Of a DNA stretch of 64,000 nt, positions 47,801-59,100 are shown piece after piece. The notes under the pieces were generated by a model. The model did no database searches, was not told where the DNA came from, and worked only from the letters and a program-made list of their open reading frames with translations. Location of the stretch: NCBI RefSeq assembly GCF_032362555.1, contig NC_083522.1:4256001-4320000 (forward strand), written 5' to 3'. The position numbers were made by a program, and so were the translations under genes. Within the stretch, counting starts at the first letter, position 1. Every line of letters begins with the position of its first letter. The stretch is from Amyelois transitella (taxonomy: Eukaryota; Arthropoda; Insecta; Lepidoptera; Pyralidae).

Positions 47801-50182
47801 AAAAATAGCCGGTTAACGTGACCGTGGTCGACTTTGCCCGTGTCTCCCCTGTACTAGGATGCCAGAATCGGGAAGCGGAAATGTACAATTATTTGAGAAG
47901 TCAATCAGTCGTTCGCTATCCGTTTGCGTGACAACCAGTGCTGCCATTTTAACGCTTTGGGCGCTAGATCTAGCGCTTTTTTATGTGTTTGGTGCGCTTT
48001 ACAGAATTATGGCACCTAGCGGATAATCTGGTGTTTTTTTTAATTTACATCATGACATATTAAAAAACTCTATGGCTCTATCAGCATCAGTTATTTTAAA
48101 GCCTAATAGAGTGTTTTTTTGTTTGTTTGCTTTATTTCATTCAAGAAAAATTGTTCTTTTAGCGCGATATCTAGCGCTTTTTTAAAGCACAATTTCCAAG
48201 AAATCGAGCGCTTTTTTACATCTTACAGCGCTCAATCGGATTTTTGGTCTGGCAGCACTGGTGACAACATTGTTTGTGTTTTGACTTTTTCGTACACGTG
48301 TTCTCTTTCGTGATTTCTTTGAGTAATTCAGAATATTATTACGACTACAATGAACATTATTGGTCGCATACCTAGCTACCAATCCACATGTTTTTACGGA
48401 GTCATCTTTCCAGTACCAGTGGCGGATAAATGTGTTGGCTGGATGCTGGAATAGTCGGAGATGTTGTCGTTGAACCATATTTTTTGCCTAACAGCCTAAA
48501 TTTCCTAGAAAATTACTTAAATGAGGAACAGTAATGCCAGTGAGAAGTTACGTGGATATCGTGATGGAAAACAACCTAATATTCCAACATGGTGGCGCTC
48601 CAGCTCACTTCGCTCGTGATGAGCGCAGCCACCTCAATGCCCGGTTCCCGGAATGGATTGGACGAGGAGGACGTATCGCATTGCCTCCGCGGTCTCCAGA
48701 ACTCACACCACTTGACTTTTTTTCTGGGGATACATTAAAAATAAAGTGTATGCGTCGGATTCCCCTTCGAGCGAAGAAATGGTTGCCCGCATCAAACCGC
48801 ATGCGATACTGTAACGCCAGGAATGCTTCGCAATGTCTGGGTTTCCATTTACCGGAGAGCTGACTTGTGCATCCAAGAAGGAGGTCGACGTTTTGAACCC
48901 TTTCTTTGAAAGGTATGTAGGTTTTCATTCTTTCTTTGACTTAGTTACCAATTTATTTTGTAATGTAGGTAATTATTTATTAGCTTGCATGAAGAGTTAT
49001 GAATGTGGATGAAGCGAAGGAAGTATGCAGAGATCGTGGAAAGATGTAGTCTCTGTCTATCCCTCCGGGAAAAAGTCGTGGTTTTATGTATGTAGGTAAT
49101 TATTATTTCTTTTGCATTTCATGCGAATATTTTCAAATCGATTGAATGTCTTAAACGACGTACCTCTGTCAAAGCAAAATGATTCTTATTGATTAAGTAA
49201 ACGAGTCTTATTTGTTTGTTTTAGAATCTTCGTCAAACGTTCGCCGCCTTGCCGCGATCTCTTTGACGGCGCCGACAAAGCGGCTACCTACGACTTAGGT
49301 CGCCGACGGTACCAGGAGAAAATGACGAGTGAGGAGTTAGTGTTTTAGTGTACATCGATAGTGTCTTAGTGTGTGTGTTGTTTTGAATTGGGGATGTTGA
49401 CCCAATAGTGATTTGCCACGTTTGTTTACATTTAAATAAATACATTTTATTGCGAAATTTTATTGACATGCATTTATGAACATGGTGATAAGGACCAGCA
49501 GTAGCAGTAGGAAGAATCTATTTAAGGTATAGTATCCACCCACTTTTTATGATAACCCCCTTTCCGTTACACCTTGTATAGGTATTTACTTAGTCTCAGG
49601 TCCATTGTAGCTGTATCAACCGCTAGATGGACGCTTACAAATAAGAAAACTTATGTTTAAGCTTTGATCATGTCATATGTACCTATGTACATATATGTTA
49701 TTTGTATTTTTTCCTTTCATAAAATAATTCCTTTTGGGGCTCTAATCCATCCCAAGATAGAATGCAACACGTGTGGTTCACAGCACTTTTATAATAAGAC
49801 CACTACATATATTACCCATGGATGTCGTAAAAGGCGACAAAGGGTAAGGCTAATAAACTTAATAAAGACTATAGATTCTTCATAAGGGCGATGGGCTCGC
49901 AACCTGTCACGATTTGAATCTCAATTCCATCATTTAGCCATGCAGCTGAACGTGGCTTTTCAGTCTTTTCAAAACTGTTAGGTCTGTCTACCCCGCAAGG
50001 GAAATGGACGTGATTATATGTATGTAGACATACAGTAGAAGGGAATACAACCAAGACAAACGCAAGTAAGATGATAGGTATAGGGTTCAAAAAATAAAGC
50101 GCAATAAATTACCTACCAACTGTATGACCGCCCAAATACTTATGCAGAAAATGAATACTCCTGTGGTATAAATAACACCCAT
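44842..50182 (-). CDS. RNASEK-like protein, divergent copy B (exon 2 donor doubtful)
   Basis: Exons on the minus strand: 50,117-50,182 (MGVIYTTGVFIFCISIWAVI then QL, donor gtaggt), 45,888-45,983 (TLMAFFYSIEASTLLGDVSV onward) and 44,842-44,988 (VSHNCYYAAYAYVVINVISW onward). Exons 1 and 3 are cleanly open and phase 0. Exon 2 has an in-frame TAA at 45,873-45,875; the only phase-0 GT before it is gtacct at 45,887, a weak donor, which would give 102 residues. Otherwise the protein stops 36 codons into exon 2 without its second membrane helix. Closest relative is copy C (shared FYSIEASTL). Intron 1 is about 4.1 kb because it hosts a TIR element at 46,063-49,576. An in-frame TAG before the ATG excludes a longer N-terminus. 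It may be a young gene or a pseudogene. Confidence 0.6.
45005..45600 (+). repeat. Helitron-like or unclassified dispersed repeat in copy B intron 2
   Basis: Starts ttatatataaaattctcgtg and continues cgaaacggcttgactgattc, a head often found in lepidopteran non-autonomous repeats and comparable to the start of the 4,845 block. The right boundary is uncertain. Confidence 0.4.
45700..45800 (+). repeat. Family-2 retroelement tail
   Basis: tctcaagactaaaggttctg then tctaccccgtaaggaataag and gacgtgatttta. Confidence 0.55.
45999..46040. repeat. Perfect 19-bp inverted repeat beside the copy B exon 2 acceptor
   Basis: Arms 45,999-46,017 (tcatttgtaggtaagtagg) and 46,022-46,040 are exact reverse complements around tatg. 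With one mismatch the stem extends to 26 bp (45,992-46,047). It lies about 15 bases upstream of the exon 2 acceptor on the minus strand and 22 bases from the TIR element. Confidence 0.85.
47936..48260. mobile_element. hAT-type MITE with perfect 8-bp target duplication
   Basis: Ends CAGTGCTGCCA (47,936) and TGGCAGCACTG (48,260) are perfect 11-bp inverted repeats, flanked by the direct repeat gtgacaac at 47,928-47,935 and 48,261-48,268. An 8-bp duplication and CAGTG-like ends are typical of hAT elements. Inside, the motif agcgctttttt recurs at least three times, as subterminal transposase-binding motifs often do. No coding, so non-autonomous. It is nested inside the TIR element. Confidence 0.9.
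48534..48863 (+). pseudogene. Transposase fragment (Tc1/mariner-like DDE domain), decayed
   Basis: The frame reads NNLIFQHGGAPAHFARDERS, HLNARFPEWIGRGGRIALPP and RSPELTPLDFFSGDTLKIK, closely like the FQ.DGAPAHFA...RWIGR.G...PPRSPDLTPLDFFLWG block of insect Tc1/mariner-type transposases, covering the second catalytic Asp region. Residues before it (about 48,300-48,530) are disrupted by stops and nothing of the N-terminal DNA-binding domain is clear. Beyond LTPLDFF the match weakens and a frame change is likely. It lies inside the 46,063-49,576 TIR element, to which it presumably belongs. Confidence 0.8.
48985..49100 (+). repeat. LINE family-1 3' tail nested in the TIR element
   Basis: gttatgaatgtggatgaagc, gaaggaagtatgcagagatc, then gtagtctctgtctatccctc and a (TATG) end, matching the 11,342-11,720 LINE terminus. 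Confidence 0.7.
49812..50030 (+). repeat. Family-2 retroelement, best-preserved long copy, in copy B intron 1
   Basis: Includes ccatggatgtcgtaaaaggc, gcgatgggctcgcaacctgt, cagctgaacgtggcttttca, gtctgtctaccccgcaaggg and acgtgattatatgtatgta in order. This gives the family's apparent consensus layout for judging the shorter tails. Confidence 0.65.
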
Positions 50183-52010
50183 TATCTATCTTATTAATAA
50201 ATGCAATTCAACTTAAATTTATGCAGACTTATGTTAAGCAACTCGAAATCTATGACAGAATAATGACAAATAGAGAAAAACAAAGATGTTTTATGTCAGT
50301 TACGACATTAAAAAGAAAGGAGGAATTAGTTCAGTGAAGATAATACTTTTTCAAAGAAGTACACAGTTTACGGTTGAAGCGGTTTGAATGCGGTTTTCGT
50401 CAATATACAGCCATATAAATAAAGGGTTTATTTCACTGAAATCCAAAAAAAATGTATGATAATTTTCAAATAGTACACCTTTGCTAGGCACATTATATCG
50501 ATTGATTTATCAGAATTTTTGGACACTATGATGACGTTTTAAAAATAGGTATGCATTATTTTGCGCATATTCTAGGATATAGAAACGACCAATTCTATGG
50601 TTTTATTGCTAAATTAAAAAAATATCTCGGTCAGATATATTGCTTAATGTACAAATCTGATTTACCCAATAATGGTCACAGGCGCACTGTGCCTCTTCAA
50701 TGAGGTAAGGACGCAACCGGAAGGATGATTATAACTATTGCCAATTTACAACATAAAATCACTACTTCCCTACTAATCTCTCTGTGTGCTAGTCTTTCTC
50801 GCCTTAACCACTGAACTGGTTTCAATGAAATTTGGAATAAATATAAAATTGGTCAGGGTCAACTCTATCACTGAATCAAATTCCATCAGGAAGAAAATAG
50901 ACTGCCTCTTATTGCGTAAAAGACGCGTAAGAAGACACGGGCAAAAGCTAGTTATAAATAATGCCACTATACCATTTTAAACAAGTTCTTGGAGTGGAAC
51001 GAATAGAACGTCTTGATTATCACAAAAAAAAATATAGCTACGTAAGTTTAATAAAAATAAAAAATAAAACACACATCTAATAACATTAATACTTTACTTC
51101 AAGAAAATCTATGATTATATAATGTTACCTACTAAATAATTATGTACAATTTGAGAAGGGATACTTTTGCAACAAATCGGAATTATTTTGAAAAGTTTGT
51201 GAATATAGGACTTCAAACTTAAATGAAAAATAAATATGTAATCCTTTATACACAGGTCATATCTTAATCAATAAAAACTGAAAGTAAAATAATCAAAACT
51301 ACCTATTTGATTATAAAATGCAAATTGTACATATAGGTAGCATGAAAACGTGATTGCAAAAACAAAGCAAAAATTATTTACACTGATTTTATTTTATTAT
51401 GGGAATTACAGACATATAGAACATTTGGATAAATTCTGAGTTTAATTACATGATATTACTTCAATATCGTTTTTAGACTTTTTTTAACTTTCAAAAACAT
51501 AGTCATGAGAGTATAACCAAAAATCATAGCTTTATAATTTACATCGGCATCATACTAATTAATTTATATCTGGAATGGTATTATAAATATAACAATTACC
51601 TATCCATTATGGTTTGACTAACTTCAGGGCAGATACACAATAAAAAAAAATTGCATGTTCTGCTCTTTGTCTCATAAAATTTTATTTAGTGATTGCATAG
51701 GGATGGAAATACTGACTCAAGGATAACATTACAGCTATTATTTGAAGCATATGCACGTAACTGATGTTATATGCAGTAACTAGTAATATGCATAGACATT
51801 TTACCCAGGGTAAATTCACAATTCGAAACATCACCTGTTTATTTGTCTATGGTATGTTATCACTAGGTAGTTGATGCACAAGACTGCCTGTTAATCTAAG
51901 GTATTATTATTGCGAACAAGCCCACCAGTGGTGAAACGGAATTTCACTCCACAACAGATTATTCTTTATAGAAGTTAGTTATAACAAATGGAGGTCCAAC
52001 AGCTTCTTAT
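50183..52010. other. Gap between RNASEK copies A and B
   Basis: AT-rich with one inverted copy of the 'ctagctttta' repeat (50,690-50,955, ending gacacgggcaaaagctag). No additional RNASEK-like exon was found. Candidate poly-A signals for copy A on the minus strand are at 51,838-51,843 and 51,681-51,686. Confidence 0.5.
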
Positions 52011-52655
52011 TTACATGCTGACTGATGAACGGTTGTTCATCCAGAACTGGTGACCAGACACCACCAGGGTGACGACGTAAAGCAGTGCCGCTATCCAGCA
52101 ATTGTAAGCATTCTGAAAAAGACAATATTTATATTAAAACAAAGGAAACATACCTATGGTATGCATGAACTATAGATTTTTTTGTTAATATTGCGCTGCA
52201 ATTAATAAATACTTATAGCATTAGAATATTCAAGGTACCTTGAATATAAACTAAATAAAAGAGTGATCTTCCAGCAATATGAAGTTTCTGAGTGTAAAAA
52301 ATAGGAGTACGACCCTGATAACATAACTACCGTGAATTAAATTAGAACATTTTGAGTCAGACTGACCTGTGTGTATCCACTTTCAACTTGCGCGATGAAT
52401 TGGTCAATTGTTCGGTTGCTATGCTCTGTGGCTTCTTCTATGGGGAGATCCTCAAGCAATGCTACGGCCCTGATGTAATAGAAGACGCCCATCAGCGTCT
52501 AAAAGAACATTGAACAAGAATAATGAACATGGAACGACAGAACATACTAATACTTGCCTTATTACAAAACGATAAAAACTTACCAACTGGATTATACCCC
52601 ACACACTTATAACGAGACCGCATAGGGAAAGTTTTGGTCCACAAACTTTAACCAT
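52011..52655 (-). CDS. RNASEK: Ribonuclease kappa, canonical copy A
   Basis: RNASEK is a small two-helix membrane protein; it was named for ribonuclease activity and is now known as a V-ATPase-associated factor needed for endocytic acidification and virus uptake. Exons on the minus strand: 52,584-52,655, 52,367-52,498 and 52,011-52,112, all phase 0 with consensus sites, giving 101 residues. Exon 1 is MVKVCGPKLSLCGLVISVWG then IIQL; exon 2 begins TLMGVFYYIRAVALLEDLPI; exon 3 is NAYNCWIAALLYVVTLVVSG then HQFWMNNRSSVSM. CGPKLSLCG, the LMG.FFY helix, ALLEDLP and NAYNCWIAA are the family's invariant blocks. Its length is close to the ~95-residue fly protein. It is divergent from rush, with 476 bp between the start codons. 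Confidence 0.95.
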
Positions 52656-53131
52656 TTTGGTGATTTATTTTACAAAAATCACACACCAAAACCCGAAATA
52701 AATTTATCGACCTCGAATGAACTGTCAAATGCGGACTTTAAAAAAAATTACTCACATGATCATACTTTGTCTATGATCAAGAATGATGTTATGCAACATT
52801 GAATAATTCACAAAATATATTTTTTATAAATAAGTGGATACTTAAAGCAAATATGGACCATAATGAGTAACTTCTCGTGTTGTGACACCGACACCGATGG
52901 CAAACAGATGCTCTCGTTCGCTGTTTCAAAACCACGTACTTGAGTATTTGTTACCAATTTTAGGTCTTCCACAATGACATTATGCCAATGCCAAAAGATG
53001 AAAAAAAAATAAGTGATATTTATTTTTCTCATCTCTGCCTTTCAGTCTGTGGTTGAGTGAGTGACACATTTTCATTGACTTGACCGTCCGTTCATATCTT
53101 TTTATCGGATTGAAAAATACAAATTGCAATA
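52656..53131. promoter_or_regulatory. Shared (bidirectional) promoter interval of RNASEK and rush
   Basis: The 476 bases between the ATG of RNASEK (minus) and the ATG of rush (plus) must hold both 5' UTRs and both proximal promoters. No TATA box or CpG block stands out and no repeat interrupts it, in contrast to the repeat-laden flanks. Confidence 0.6.
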
Positions 53132-56100
53132 ATGGTGGATCGTTTAGGTAGGCTTTTATTGTCGTGCAATTGATTTTGCTACGTAAAATGAGAATTCGTT
53201 GCTATTGACATAAACAACTAACTACTGCAGTACTTTAATTCTACAGTGTTTGTTCACATACTTTCTATTGACGTCAAACTTTGTTACTGTACCGCAATTT
53301 TATGTAATTATTTTCTTTCAGTGAATAGTGAGGCTAATTCCAGAAGGATTGCTATGGTGGAGAACTGCTTTGGCAGCTCCGGACAAGTAAGTGCTTTTTG
53401 TATATTTTGTATATACATGTATCAACCACTTTTCAAACGACTAGCAACTCCCAAAGATAAGTCCTCGTGCGGGATGTCCCGATTGATAGTTATAAAATGA
53501 TCCTAATATTATTAAGTCTTGATCTTTTGTAGTCAGTTATATCTTACCTGCAATCAATTTATTATTATTAAGTTAATTTGATAAAATTAATTTTGCCATC
53601 TGCAGTACCTTTCTTGACTTGCAAGTGAGGTATAGTATAACATCAATCTTTCAATGTACTGTGATCAGCGCAACCTTTCCCCGTTAAAGCTGTAGGGCTA
53701 AGGTAATGTGACAAGTTTTGTTGAGATTTAGAGTCGCCACTGTCAAAGCAAAGTGTAATCAGTAAAGGATTTATGTCATTGTATGCAAAAAAGTAAAAAG
53801 AGAACACAATTTTTAAAAAAAGTTTTTACCTGTTTTAGCCTTTAGCAGAGCAAGGCAGGGTACTTGTTGGCGAGGGTGTCCTAACAAAAATGTGTCGGAA
53901 AAAGCCAAAGGCTCGTCAATTCTTCCTTTTCAATGACATATTGGTGTACGGTAACATTGTCATTAACAAGAAGAAATACAACAAACAACATGTCATTCCA
54001 TTAGAAGAAGTAAAATTGGAATCACTTAAAGATGAAGGACGTAAGTATATTTTCCATGGTAATTATCGTCTGCTTCAGTGGCTTGCTTTTATCCTATTTA
54101 TTTACATAAAATCTAATAAATATCAATATCTTATTTATATCCTTTATTTTTTTATGTTAGCATTTTTAGGGTTCTGTACCTGAATGTTAAAAATAGAAAA
54201 AAATGAGATCCTATAACTAAACCTCCACTGTCTGTATGCTACCAGGCTGTATCTCATAAAGCTAGTAAGCTGAAATTTTCACTAATAGATTTTGGCAATA
54301 TGTACTGTTTTTATATCCTATACCTATATTTCCAATTCTGATCCAGTGTAAAAATATTCTCAAATAGACATTGAAAAGAATGCATGCTCCTTTTATTTTC
54401 TACTTTATAAACCTACAAAAATTTATTCTTACATTTCAAAAAACAGGTTAAAATGTGAATTAAATAAACAAATTTTTATAAACAAATGTAATATAGTACA
54501 GAACCCGTCGTGCGCAAGGCAGACTCGCATTTGGCTGGTTTTTTTTTTAAATGAACCTCAAGGTCCAGGGTCAATGCTCTGTAAGCAATTCATACTTATA
54601 TAAAACTTTTTTACATATTGAAAATTTCTGACTTTGTCTAAATTTTTAAGATTTGGGCACAGTAAGCATATAATTTTATAACAATACTATCACTTTAGTA
54701 TTACTGATATTATTGTGATAAGTAGTTCATTTTGTCATACATTGATAAGAACATTTTTTATTCTGTTTATGAGTCATTTCAAGATACTAGTATAGTCATG
54801 ATTCACCATTGTGGTTTCACATTCACTTATTTGTCTTTAAAATTCAATACATTTAAATAATCTGTCACCTATAATGCTTGTTGTGAGTCAGACGAGTGGC
54901 AATTAATAGTTTTAATCCCTGCATGCATAGATGTAAATCATCTTTATATGGTTTAACATTTATTCTCATAAAAGATCATAAATAAATCTGCATACATGAC
55001 AATTATATTTTAAAAGTACTCATATACTAAAAGCAGACACCATAAGCTTTCAAAATTTTAAGTGATAACAAAAATTAGGCAGGCAATAAATCTGTTACTG
55101 AGGTCAGGAAGTATGTTATTCTCACTGTCTTGAAGATTATCTGTCTAACAACCGCAACAACTGGGCTAAGTTTATAGTTACTTGACAGATCTATATAAAT
55201 TATCATTTTACACAAATAGGCAGACATTTTTATAGCAAATATACATAAATAAATATAAGGAGTGATATACCATATTTTCAAAAATAAAAATTTGCTATTG
55301 GTGTCCAGTGACGCTGCAGGAAAGGCTAGTTAGCAATACTTCTTAAACTTCAATTCCAATGTATAATTTTCTACAAATAGATCTAAATTCTGGTAATGAA
55401 ACTCCCTGATTAAACAGTACCTCTACTCAGATAAGATAACTGAATTTGTTCAGGGGAACCTCATATTATCGATACACATTTTGTTAGGTAAATAATGATA
55501 TCAGTTAAGTAAGTAACTGCCAAATCAAGTGACTATTATGAAATAAAAATTGTTTAACTGATGAGTAACAAGAATGCGACAGACATACATACATATTATA
55601 ACGTCTGTATTCCTGACGATGTAGACAGAGCAAATTAATAGAATTGCGACTCAGATGTTTACATAGATAATCTCATCAATTATTCGAAACGTCTGAGATG
55701 AAATAAAGATACGTTATGTGCGCGTTTAATACCGGTATTATTTATGTAAAAAATTATTTCCGGAATGCTATTGGAGTGAAATGATTTTTCATCTTATCAA
55801 CAACATACATTTTTGCGTTCGGCGGTTACCATAATTGAGACCTTAACTTATTAAGTGATTTAAGATATATTTAATTGTTTCAATATGTATTGCAGAGTAT
55901 CGTAATGGCTGGCTGATCCGCACAGCTTCAAAATCGTTCGCGGTGTACGCGGCTACCGCCACAGAAAAAGAAGAATGGATGGCGCACATAGACAAGTGTA
56001 TAGAGGACTTGCTCAGAAAAAGTAAGATTTTATCAATGCCACCATGCAAAGCCATAAACAGTTGGCTTATTTGATTGTTGTCCTACACATTTAATATTGC

Positions 56101-59100
56101 CTTTGTTGGATGAAAAACTGTACATTTTAAGAAAGAAGGTTTTTCCCTCATTGAAGCTAATATCAGCCGCCGTAGCGTGTTACGTCCGACGCCATTTTAT
56201 CACGCGAAAAAGTAACGCTGTCCTTATTCACATCATAATAGACACCCAAACGGCGATAGCTATTCGCGCGATAAAAACGGCGTCGCGTGTGTCAAGCTAC
56301 CGTGGCTGATATACTTTTTTTTTCAGTATGATGTAACCACACGACGCACACTATTTTAATACTACTTATTCAGTGTAATAAATAGGTAATTATTATGTTG
56401 TAATCAGGCGGCAAGCAGCCACCATTGGAACATGCAGCGGTGTGGGTGCCTGACAACGAGGCGTCAATCTGCATGCACTGCAAGAAGACACAGTTTACCG
56501 TCCTCAACAGGAGGGTAAGTGTCACTTTTATTTTTATTTATTCATTAAAGTACACTTATACTTAGTACTTGAATGTGGATGAAGCGAAGGAAGTATGCAG
56601 AGGTCGTGGCAAGTGGAAAGAGGTAGTCTCTGCCTACCCCTCCGGGAAAGAGGCGTGATTTTATGTATGTATGTATGTATGTAAAGTACACTTATAACGG
56701 GGGCTTAATTTTTTCTACATTCATTCATGTTTTTTAATGTAGACAATGTGCATTCGTCCACGATTTAGATTTAAGAGATCTATATTTGTAAATTGACGTC
56801 CGATGAAAATGCTGCAGTGTAGTTTGTTTCTTCTACACATGCGCTTTGGAAGCGGTAGTAGTAATAATTAGATTTAAGTTATGTGACGTGAATAAATGAT
56901 ACCTTGTATCAGATTTTGAAAATAAATCTATTCTATTCTATTCGATACTAGTATGGTCTAGACCAAGCTTGCATTAGTAGTCGCTTTTCAAGACATTTAT
57001 AAAAAAACAATTCATATCATACGGTATCTGTAATTTGCCCATATAAAAATGGTTTACTTTTATCGTTAATACACATCTAATGTTGTTTAATTGTTTGCCC
57101 TTGAAATTAAACAATTTGTGAAGCAAGTACGCGCATTTGATTATCGTAAACAATGGACTTATAGTATTTTATCTTACGTAGGGCGATATCGTCGCGTCAG
57201 TTATGATATGAAGGGAAGTGTGGACTGATAATGTGGAACCCTATGTAGGTCGTGCTTTGCTTTACATACACAAATAAATCACGCCTCTTTCCCGTAGGGG
57301 TAGGCAGAACCCACATCTTTCCACTTGTCACGATCCCTGCATACTTACTTGCTTTACATACACACATATAAACACGTCTTTATCCCTTGCGGGATAGACA
57401 GAGACATTAATCTGGCTTACTGTTTGACTAAAAACGGAATTGACAAAATAAAAGACACAACCTTCCACTATTTGAATCTTAATCAAGGCGTACTTATTTA
57501 TTCATTACTTAAAGACATCCAAGACGATTAGGTTACAACGTCACAATAACCAATTGTGGTTTTTCCCAAACATTAGAATTGGCATACTACTTTACGTTTT
57601 GAATTGCGTTACACGACCTAAAAACAGAAATCATTACTATAATTAACATATTTCTATACTATTCATTCTGAGATTATTGTGATGTGAAATTGTGACTCTT
57701 TGGTCGCCTCTTAACGCTTTATGTACTTATCCAATCTTTATGATATTTCGAACCTACATAGTAAGATCTGAGATTAATATAGGGCCGTTCCATTGCGCAT
57801 AAAAATATCCCATAGAATCTGCAGTTAAAAATTTATTTACGCGAGTGAATCCGAGAGCGAAAGTTGGTTATTATAAGAATGTACTAGCTTTTACCCAGAA
57901 CGTCGCCCACACGAATTTAGCCCACCTACGATATAATACAGGTTTTTGGTAATCCCACATGAAATGTAGTTTTACCGGATGGACAGTTTTCTATTTTCTT
58001 CTCCAGACTCTTAATTATAGTATATAAGGTACGCAAATTTTCAAGAAGATTAGTTCAGTAGATAACGCGTGAAGAGGTTACAAACAAACAAATAAATTTA
58101 CTTTCGCATTTATAATATTAGTTGGGACTAGAGTACACATGCGTAAAACGTAAAAACCCATTAATTTCTGTTCGCGCGGCAATTTCAAATTTGACACTTT
58201 TATGCGAAATTCAAATCTCTCGTCTCGACCAAGTGGTTTAATCTGTGCGGTGATATGTTAGTAAGTCCGTATACTCTTTCATATATCCACATCCACACTA
58301 ATAATAATAAACTGACAATATAATAATAAAGAGAAAAGTTTTTGTATATTTGTATGTTCGTAAAGAATAAACTCAAAATTTATGGACTGATTTTTAAGAA
58401 ATTTGGTAAAGATATAGAATAAACCTTCGTGAGTAACATAGGCTACTGTTTTTTCTTCTGTTATTTCCCACAGGAGCGAAGCCCCTCGCGAAAGCTTGTT
58501 CTATACATATAGATCTATATCCCTTGCGAGGTAGACAAAGCCAAGTTTAAGATAAAATAAAAAAATAAATATCTATATTTTAATTCGTTCCAGCATCATT
58601 GCCGCAAATGCGGTTCGGTAGTGTGCGGCCCGTGCTCGTCCAAGAAGTTCCTGTTGCGCGGACAGAGCGACAAGCCGCTAAGAGTGTGCCTGCAGTGCTA
58701 CGACGAGCTCAACCGCGAGCGGGCGCGGCCCAACCAACCACTGCCCAACACACGTGAGTTATTTAAAAAAAAAAACAAATATTTTTTTTTTAACTGTTTC
58801 CTTAATTTTTTCCCCAATTTTAACAAGTAAATGACAGAATGAGGAGCGAAATATATAGAATTCGTGAAAAAATTCTCATAACATTGGTCATCTGTTTTAT
58901 TAGATAAAGACTTGATTATATATGTATGTGTGTTATTTCTTCCTGGCTATAGTCTCACATAGACTTTTACTAAAGCTGTCTATGACGGCCTCTTGTGGAG
59001 CAGCGGTAGTACGATTGTCTGTGGCACCGGAGGTCTCGGGTTCGAATCTGGCCGGGATGAGAAACGAACATTTTCTGATTGGCCTGGGTTTTGGATGTTT

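Larger units (their letters stand above)
46063..49576 (+). mobile_element. Tc1/mariner-superfamily TIR element, 3.5 kb, TA target
   Basis: The ends are 29-bp terminal inverted repeats identical at 28 positions: CAATGTGTAACGGAAAGGGG at 46,063 against CAAGGTGTAACGGAAAGGGG in reverse from 49,576, both continuing GTTATCATA. Each is flanked by TA (46,061-46,062 and 49,577-49,578), as for Tc1/mariner. Inside are a decayed transposase fragment (48,534-48,920), a hAT-type MITE (47,936-48,260), a SINE scrap (about 47,060-47,160) and a LINE family-1 tail (48,985-49,100). It sits in intron 1 of RNASEK copy B. At 3.5 kb it is larger than typical mariners, partly because of nested insertions. Confidence 0.85.

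Noticed and set aside
58996-59056. Possible tRNA gene (good B box)
   Set aside because: A box and acceptor stem are degraded, and the unit continues into a body and tail shared with 25,557-25,685, so it is a SINE.
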